In this document: positions 36,582-41,067 of the stretch, in pieces | How positions within the stretch are numbered: position 1 is the stretch's first letter | Layout of the letters: the number at the start of each line of letters is the position of its first letter | From: Maricaulis sp. | GTDB lineage: Bacteria > Pseudomonadota > Alphaproteobacteria > Caulobacterales > Maricaulaceae | Direction of reading: 5' to 3' | Length of the DNA stretch: 41,067 nt | Assembly: GCF_030149235.1 (NCBI RefSeq) | Contig: NZ_JASBRW010000036.1 | Coordinates: forward strand, 1-41,067 | The notes under the pieces: model-generated | Told to the model about the DNA's origin: nothing | Seen by the model: the letters and a program-made list of their open reading frames with translations, nothing else | Databases searched by the model: none | Position numbers and translations under genes: made by a program

Positions 36582-37429
36582 GTCGTTTTCGTTGTCCCGT
36601 TCCGGGCAAAGGCCAGCGCGCGATCATGATCGAGCGCCGGCACACGACGCCGGGCCTCGTCCGATTTTCGCATATCCAGGCGCGCCGACAAAACCCCCGG
36701 CTCGTCATGGTCGAGCTGGGCGATGATCTCACCCCAGGGACCGACCACCATGGAGCGACCCCAGGTGCGGCGGCCATCCTCGTGCAGACCGCCCTGGGCC
36801 GGGGCGAGGATGAAACTGCCGGTCTCGATGGCCCGGGCGCGCAGCAGCACCTCCCAGTGGGCGCGGCCGGTCGGGCGGGTGAAAGCGGCGGGAACGGTCA
36901 GGACCTGCGCTCCGGCCTGGGCCAGGGCGCGGTAGAGATAGGCAAAGCGCAGATCATAACAGATCGACAGACCCAGCTTGACGCCGCCCGCCTCGGTGAC
37001 GACCAGTTCTTCGCCGGCCTGGTAATTGGCGCTTTCCAGATAGGTCTCGCCCTGCCCCAGACCGACATCGAACATGTGGGCCTTGTCATAGGTGGCTTTC
37101 AGCGCGCCATCGGGACCGAAGAGGAAAGAGCGATTGGCGGCCTTGCGCTCACCGATACGGATTGCCAGCGAGCCGATCAGGAGATCGATATCCAGCTCAT
37201 CCGCCAGGGCCGAGAAAAACCCGATCGCCGGATCCTCGTCCTGGGTCTGCATCACGGCAAAGGCCTTGTCCGCATCCTTTTGCACCAGATGCGTGGTCTC
37301 CGGCGTCGCGACCAGGCGCGCGCCATCGGCGGCGGCCTGACGGATCAGTACCGCCGCGTCGTCCAGATTGCGCTGCGGGTCGATACCCGAGCGCATCTGG
37401 ATCAGGGCAATGTCGAGGCTTTCGCTCAC
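36578..37429 (-). CDS. Carbon-nitrogen hydrolase (Nit1-like, probable deaminated-glutathione amidase)
   Basis: A 283-residue nitrilase-superfamily enzyme with the full catalytic triad: Glu44 (TPETTH), Lys116 (YDKAHMFDV) and Cys157 (SICYDLRF). The KAHMFD and ICYDLRFAYLYRAL segments match the Nit1 branch, which hydrolyses deaminated glutathione to alpha-ketoglutarate and Cys-Gly. Its neighbour being glutaredoxin supports the glutathione link. The GTG start at 37429 overlaps the grxC stop (GTGA). Other omega-amidase activity cannot be ruled out. Confidence 0.9.
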   Translation of the reverse strand: MSESLDIALIQMRSGIDPQRNLDDAAVLIRQAAADGARLVATPETTHLVQKDADKAFAVMQTQDEDPAIGFFSALADELDIDLLIGSLAIRIGERKAANRSFLFGPDGALKATYDKAHMFDVGLGQGETYLESANYQAGEELVVTEAGGVKLGLSICYDLRFAYLYRALAQAGAQVLTVPAAFTRPTGRAHWEVLLRARAIETGSFILAPAQGGLHEDGRRTWGRSMVVGPWGEIIAQLDHDEPGVLSARLDMRKSDEARRRVPALDHDRALAFARNGTTKTT

Positions 37430-37683
37430 GCCGCCAGCAGGGCGTCGAGCTTGCCGGCGCGTTCCAGCGCCATCATGTCGTCGCAGCCGCCAATGTGATC
37501 GTCATTGATGAAGATCTGCGGGAAGGTATTGCCGCCATTGGAGCGCTGGACCATTTCGGCGCGCTTCTCGCGATCGAAACCGGCGTCGATTTCATTGAAG
37601 TCGACCCCCTTTTTCTTCAAGAGCGAAACAGCGCGGGCGCAATAGCCGCACATCGGGCGGGTATAGATGGTGACTTGAGCCAT
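37426..37683 (-). CDS. grxC: Glutaredoxin 3
   Basis: An 85-residue dithiol glutaredoxin with the CGYC active site (Cys12, Cys15), the cis-Pro in NTFPQIFIND, and GGCDDMMAL for glutathione binding. It reduces protein and small-molecule disulphides with glutathione. AAAGGAG stands 6 bases before the ATG. It is the first gene of the operon with the nitrilase-like amidase and DUF1178. The comF gene is 18 bases upstream on the same strand, so comF may be co-transcribed. Confidence 0.97.
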   Translation of the reverse strand: MAQVTIYTRPMCGYCARAVSLLKKKGVDFNEIDAGFDREKRAEMVQRSNGGNTFPQIFINDDHIGGCDDMMALERAGKLDALLAA

Positions 37684-37701
37684 GGGATTCTCCTTTGGCT
37701 C

Positions 37702-38448
37702 CTAAATAGTCACATCTTCCTCGCGTACAACACGACAGAGTGTCACGACATCGATACCGGCCGCCCGCGCGCGACGAAGCTGATGGACGCAGGCCGAGAC
37801 CGTTGCGCCTGTGGTCAACACGTCATCGACCAGCACAACAGGCCGCCCCGCAATACGTTCGGGGTGTTCGACCCTGAAGGCCCCGGCCACATTGCGCTTG
37901 CGACCATCGGCGCTGCGCCCGGCTTGTGACGGTGTGGCGCGGACGCGTTTGAGGCTTCCGGTTTCAACACCCAGCCCGGTCTCGCGGCCGAGAGCGCGCG
38001 CCAGCAGGGCCGACTGGTTGTAGCGGCGTTGCGCCAGCCGGCGCCAATGCAGCGGAACCGGGACCAGCAGGCTGTCACGCCCGAGCAGATCAGCCGCAGC
38101 AACCGACATCCAGCGCGCGCAGGCGGCCAGCATGTCACGCCGGTCATTATTCTTCAGCGCCAGCACCAGGGGTTTGACCGCATCATTATACGCCAGCGGG
38201 GCCCGGGCCCGGTCATAACGCGGCGGCTTGGCGATACAGGGCGCACAGGTATCCAGCGCCCCGCTCATCGTACCGCCGGGATAGGGAAAGGGCCGGCCGC
38301 AGCGCTGACATTGCGGATCGGCGATAAAGTTCAGACGCCCCCAGGCTTCGGCTGCAAAACGCCCATGCCGGTCGACCCGGACGCGCGACACCGGACATTC
38401 CGGCGGCCACAACCAGTCCGCGGCCTGCTCGATCAGACCGGGTCGCAC
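37702..38448 (-). CDS. comF: ComF-family phosphoribosyltransferase-like protein
   Basis: A 248-residue protein. The N-terminal zinc-ribbon part has CQRCG and CAPC; the C-terminal phosphoribosyltransferase fold has the PRPP motif VVLVDDVLTTGAT. ComF proteins take part in DNA uptake in competent bacteria and are often kept in non-competent ones. The start codon is GTG at 38448 with AAGGGG upstream; no in-frame ATG is available nearby. It is divergent, 43 bases apart, from the NDUFAF5-like methyltransferase, an arrangement I recall as common in alphaproteobacteria. Confidence 0.92.
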   Translation of the reverse strand: MRPGLIEQAADWLWPPECPVSRVRVDRHGRFAAEAWGRLNFIADPQCQRCGRPFPYPGGTMSGALDTCAPCIAKPPRYDRARAPLAYNDAVKPLVLALKNNDRRDMLAACARWMSVAAADLLGRDSLLVPVPLHWRRLAQRRYNQSALLARALGRETGLGVETGSLKRVRATPSQAGRSADGRKRNVAGAFRVEHPERIAGRPVVLVDDVLTTGATVSACVHQLRRARAAGIDVVTLCRVVREEDVTI

Positions 38449-38491
38449 CAGCGCCCCTTCCTTCCGGGCTTCAAACCTTTATATCCGGGGT

Positions 38492-39409
38492 ATGTTGTCC
38501 GATCTGCCGCCACAGCTTTTCGATCGCTCCTTGTTGCAACGCCGCCGCAATCGCGCCGCGGCCGGAATGCAGGACTATAATTTCCTCGCCAGACGGGCGT
38601 TTGAGGATTTATGCGACCGTGTAGCCAGCATTACCCGTGATTTCGATCACGCCGCGATCCTCGGCGGCGGTCCGGATGTGATGCGTGACCTGGCGCGTTC
38701 CCCGGCGGCCGAGAAGATCGGTTGGTGGACGCAGTCGGACCTGGCGGAGAATGTTGCCCACCAGCTTGGTCCGCGCGCCTGTGTGCTGGACGAGGAACGC
38801 CTGCCCTTTGCCGATCAGAGCCTCGATCTCATTCTTGCCCCGCTGGGCCTGCACTGGGCCAATGACCTGCCGGGCACGCTGGTGCAGATCCGCCAGGCCC
38901 TCAAACCGGACGGCTTCTTCGCCGGCGCCCTGTTCGGCGGCGCCACGCTGACGGAATTCCGCCAATGCCTTATGGCCGCAGAAAGCGAACTCACCGGCGG
39001 TGCCGCCGCGCGGATCTCTCCCTATGCGGGGACCTTCGACATGGCGGCCCTGCTGCAGCGCGCCGGCCTGGCCCTGCCGGTGGCCGATATCGACCGCGCC
39101 ACGGTGCGTTATGACAACGCTTTCGCCTTGATGCGCGATCTGCGCGGCATGGGGGAGACCAGCGTATTGGCTGACCGACCGCGCAAACCGGCGACGCGCC
39201 GCCTGTTCATGCGCGCCGCGCAGATCTACGGCGAGCGCTTTGCCGACAGCGATGGCCGGATCCGCGCCACTTTCGAGATCGTGCATTTCGGAGGCTGGGC
39301 CCCGCATCCCGATCAGCCCAAGCCGAAACGACCGGGATCAGCCACGCACCGGCTCGCCGATGCCTTGGGCGTAGCGGAAATTTCCACGGGTGAAAAAGCG
39401 GGCAGCTAG
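38492..39409 (+). CDS. NDUFAF5-like SAM-dependent methyltransferase family protein
   Basis: A 305-residue protein. It begins with the family hallmark FDRSLLQRRRNRAA, and has a methyltransferase domain with a degenerate glycine motif (AILGGGPDVM) and LKPDGFFAGALFGGATLTEFR. Mitochondrial NDUFAF5 hydroxylates an arginine of complex I subunit NDUFS7, and the alphaproteobacterial homologues may do the same to NuoB; this is family knowledge, not shown here. The start at 38492 is close to the divergent comF gene. It converges with the flp pilin gene, whose stop is 4 bases away. Confidence 0.85.
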   Translation: MLSDLPPQLFDRSLLQRRRNRAAAGMQDYNFLARRAFEDLCDRVASITRDFDHAAILGGGPDVMRDLARSPAAEKIGWWTQSDLAENVAHQLGPRACVLDEERLPFADQSLDLILAPLGLHWANDLPGTLVQIRQALKPDGFFAGALFGGATLTEFRQCLMAAESELTGGAAARISPYAGTFDMAALLQRAGLALPVADIDRATVRYDNAFALMRDLRGMGETSVLADRPRKPATRRLFMRAAQIYGERFADSDGRIRATFEIVHFGGWAPHPDQPKPKRPGSATHRLADALGVAEISTGEKAGS

Positions 39410-39412
39410 GCC

Positions 39413-39574
39413 CTAGAACGGCGCCTGGGCGTCGGTAAACATGCCCAGTACGGCCGGGCCGATAATGGCCAGGGCGCCAATTCCGGCAATCGAGATAATG
39501 ACCGCTATGATCGAGTATTCGATCGCCGTCGACCCGCGCGTGTCGGCCAGAAAGCTCTTGATAAACACGCTCAT
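39413..39574 (-). CDS. Flp/Fap-type pilin (small, orphan)
   Basis: A 53-codon gene. The product has a short charged leader (residues 1-14, MSVFIKSFLADTRG), then STAIEYSIIAVIISIAGIG, which is the Flp prepilin signature: cleavage after Gly14, Glu at +5, Tyr at +6 and a hydrophobic helix. It ends MFTDAQAPF. Flp pilins are cut by a CpaA/TadV peptidase and built into Tad pili. The ATG overlaps the mutT stop (ATGA), and GAGGGA lies inside the mutT end, so its translation is coupled to mutT. No cpa/tad genes are nearby. It is easily missed by annotation because of its size. Confidence 0.88.
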   Translation of the reverse strand: MSVFIKSFLADTRGSTAIEYSIIAVIISIAGIGALAIIGPAVLGMFTDAQAPF

Positions 39575-39987
39575 AATCGGTCCCTCAGCTCAGCCGCCAG
39601 CGGCAGGTCAGCGGCCGGCATGGCGTAGTCGCGCAGTCTTTCCTTGCGCACCCAAGTAATCTCCTGCCCCTCGGTCGGGGTCGGGAAACCATCCCAGGTC
39701 CGGCAGACGAAAAGCGGCATGACGATATGGAAGTCGTCATAGGGGTGAGAGACGAAGGCAAAGGGGTGCAGACAGCGTTCGCACGGCTCAACCATCAGCT
39801 CCTCCCTCAACTCGCGTATCACCGCCTGCTCCGGCGTCTCTCCCGGCTCGATCTTGCCGCCGGGAAACTCCCATAGCCCCGCCATCGGCTTGCCCGCCGG
39901 GCGGCGCGCCAGAAGAATGCGCCCATCCGCGTCGAGCAACGCACAGGCCGCCACATGGACGACCGGTTTGGTGCGGCTATCAGACAT
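39571..39987 (-). CDS. mutT: MutT-type Nudix hydrolase
   Basis: A 138-residue protein with a perfect Nudix box (GGKIEPGETPEQAVIRELREEL) and the DGRILLARRPAGKPMAGLWEFPGGK stretch of the MutT/NUDT1 branch. It probably cleans 8-oxo-dGTP from the nucleotide pool. It follows the parvulin gene by 50 bases, and its stop codon overlaps the start of the flp pilin gene, an odd partner. A CtrA-like box sits about 40-54 bases before its start. Confidence 0.93.
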   Translation of the reverse strand: MSDSRTKPVVHVAACALLDADGRILLARRPAGKPMAGLWEFPGGKIEPGETPEQAVIRELREELMVEPCERCLHPFAFVSHPYDDFHIVMPLFVCRTWDGFPTPTEGQEITWVRKERLRDYAMPAADLPLAAELRDRL

Positions 39988-40026
39988 GATGCGGGATCTC
40001 CCTTAAAGCGGCGTGCACAAGCGTGG

Positions 40027-40041
40027 TTAAACGCAGCCTAA
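40027..40041 (-). promoter_or_regulatory. CtrA-like box upstream of mutT-flp
   Basis: On the minus strand TTAG-N7-TTAACCAC matches the full CtrA consensus TTAA-N7-TTAAC at 8 of 9 positions, and the second half matches TTAACCAT at 7 of 8. It overlaps the last codons of the parvulin gene and lies 40-54 bases before the mutT start, a workable promoter distance. Function is inferred. Confidence 0.45.
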
Positions 40042-40955
40042 CCTGGTTCTTCGCTTTGATTCTCGAGCGCTTCATCTTCAGCTTCGGGCGGCTGGAAGCG
40101 CTGCACCGCATCGCCGGCGCGAAGTTCGCGCAACAAGTCCTCCAGCTGCTCATAGCCGTGATACTGGCCGATGCGCGGGCGCAGTTCCTCGTATGAGGGC
40201 GGTGGCTGACGCCGCCGATCGACAACAAGCAGGACATGCCAGCCAAACTGGGTGCGGAACGGCTCCGAGACGGCGCCTTCCGGCGTGGCGAAGGCCACGG
40301 CGCCAAAGGCCGGCAGAACACCGTCACGGGTGAAATAACCCAGATCCCCGCCATCAAGCCGGGTGGCGTAATCCTGGGATATCCGAATCGCCAGCTCGCG
40401 GAAGTCCTCGCCAGCATCAAGCAGGGCCTTAGCCGCCAGGGCGGCCTCTTCGGTTTCGACCAGGATATGACGCGCGCGCACCTCCTCATCGAGCCGCAAA
40501 AGGCGGACCTGCTGCTCATAGATGGCGCGCAGCGTTTCTTCTGACGTGGCGTTTTCCAGAATTTCCGCGATCAGCACGGTTCCGATAATTCGCTCCTCGG
40601 CCGCAGCGAGGCGGCGGCGCGCTTCCTCGGACCGGTGCAAGCCGCGATTGCGCGCCTCCTGGGCCAGCAAGCGCTGATCGATAAGCTCGCCGAGAACCCG
40701 CATGAACTCTTCATCACCATAGACAGGGTCCGGAGCCTCACTGCCCGGACCGCGCTGGGCGATGGCCTCGCGCAGAACATCGTCATGGCGAATGGGAGAA
40801 CCGTTGACCCGGGCCAGGACCGGGTTGTCCTCATCGGGCGAAAAGGCCGGCGCGCTGGCGACCTCGGGAAGGCCCTCGCGCGGCTGCGGGCCGCAAGCGG
40901 TGAGCGCGGCAATCAGACACAGCGCCGCAAAAGTCATCAGATTTCTTGTCAGCAT
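40038..40955 (-). CDS. Parvulin-type peptidyl-prolyl isomerase lipoprotein
   Basis: A 305-residue protein with a lipoprotein signal: MLTRNLMTFAALCLIAALTAC, with lipobox LTAC and lipidated Cys21. An N-terminal SurA-like helical region spans about residues 45-160. The parvulin domain (about 163-255) contains RARHILVETEE, GGDLGYFTRDGVLPAF and FRTQFGWHVLLV. It likely folds outer-membrane or secreted proteins in the periplasm. The start was set at 40955, the first Met that gives a proper lipoprotein signal; the frame is open upstream. The C-terminus is acidic. I see no further gene between its start and the window end. Confidence 0.9.
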   Translation of the reverse strand: MLTRNLMTFAALCLIAALTACGPQPREGLPEVASAPAFSPDEDNPVLARVNGSPIRHDDVLREAIAQRGPGSEAPDPVYGDEEFMRVLGELIDQRLLAQEARNRGLHRSEEARRRLAAAEERIIGTVLIAEILENATSEETLRAIYEQQVRLLRLDEEVRARHILVETEEAALAAKALLDAGEDFRELAIRISQDYATRLDGGDLGYFTRDGVLPAFGAVAFATPEGAVSEPFRTQFGWHVLLVVDRRRQPPPSYEELRPRIGQYHGYEQLEDLLRELRAGDAVQRFQPPEAEDEALENQSEEPG

Positions 40956-41067
40956 TGGGCGATCGAGCTCTTTCCGCTTGCCGCTCAGCCGCGCGCCTTG
41001 ATTGACACGCCTAGCCCCCATCCTTAAGTCAGCTCAAGGTTTCAAAGCAATGCCGGTGTCAGCTTTC

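Overview
The window looks like chromosomal DNA from a dimorphic, motile alphaproteobacterium close to Caulobacter, most likely in the Maricaulis/Hyphomonas group. The reasons are a CtrA with the phosphoacceptor Asp51, a ChpT phosphotransferase, GANTC (CcrM-type) sites and CtrA-type TTAACCAT motifs in front of ctrA, an alphaproteobacterial che operon, and a high-GC, densely packed layout. Genus assignment is inference. I see no insertion sequence, phage gene, CRISPR array, tRNA or rRNA. Almost everything is core-genome material.

Layout. (1) 1-4264: the start of fliJ and all of fliI on the minus strand, then a divergent KamA-type radical SAM aminomutase, then ctrA behind a 358-bp regulatory region. 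(2) 4337-10873, minus strand: a chemotaxis operon cheA-cheW-cheY-cheB-cheR closed by a UUCG-loop terminator, with chpT just upstream. The cell-cycle regulator CtrA, its phosphodonor ChpT, chemotaxis and flagellar export ATPase genes therefore lie within 11 kb. (3) 11129-16873: an envelope M23 peptidase, a small glyoxalase-related protein, clpB behind a heat-shock-type promoter, and a DUF4167 protein. (4) 17098-21733, minus: prmC, prfA, a MAPEG membrane protein, then a tight Spx/ArsC-like - threonine aldolase - LOG operon.

(5) 21955-24623, plus: a three-gene surface-polymer modification operon (SGNH hydrolase, MBOAT acyltransferase, one-TM protein). (6) 24683-29179, minus: an ABC ATPase and a giant protein fusing ABC-2 permease segments to an M1 metallopeptidase. 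(7) 29524-35185, minus: ispG, a RodZ-like protein, ptsP and lysC. (8) 35401-40955: ubiG, converging on grxC - nitrilase-like amidase - DUF1178; comF diverging from an NDUFAF5-like methyltransferase; then a parvulin lipoprotein, mutT, and a 53-codon Flp pilin gene whose start overlaps the mutT stop.

The most interesting points are: the paired 22-residue repeats that occupy the CheA linker where a P2 domain would normally sit, plus an extra CheW domain and a receiver-like tail; the short flp pilin gene translationally coupled to mutT with a CtrA-like box upstream; a KamA homologue with Arg where lysine aminomutase has its substrate-binding Asp; the ctrA control region; and the M1 peptidase/ABC permease fusion. 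No wholly new multi-gene system could be demonstrated from sequence alone.
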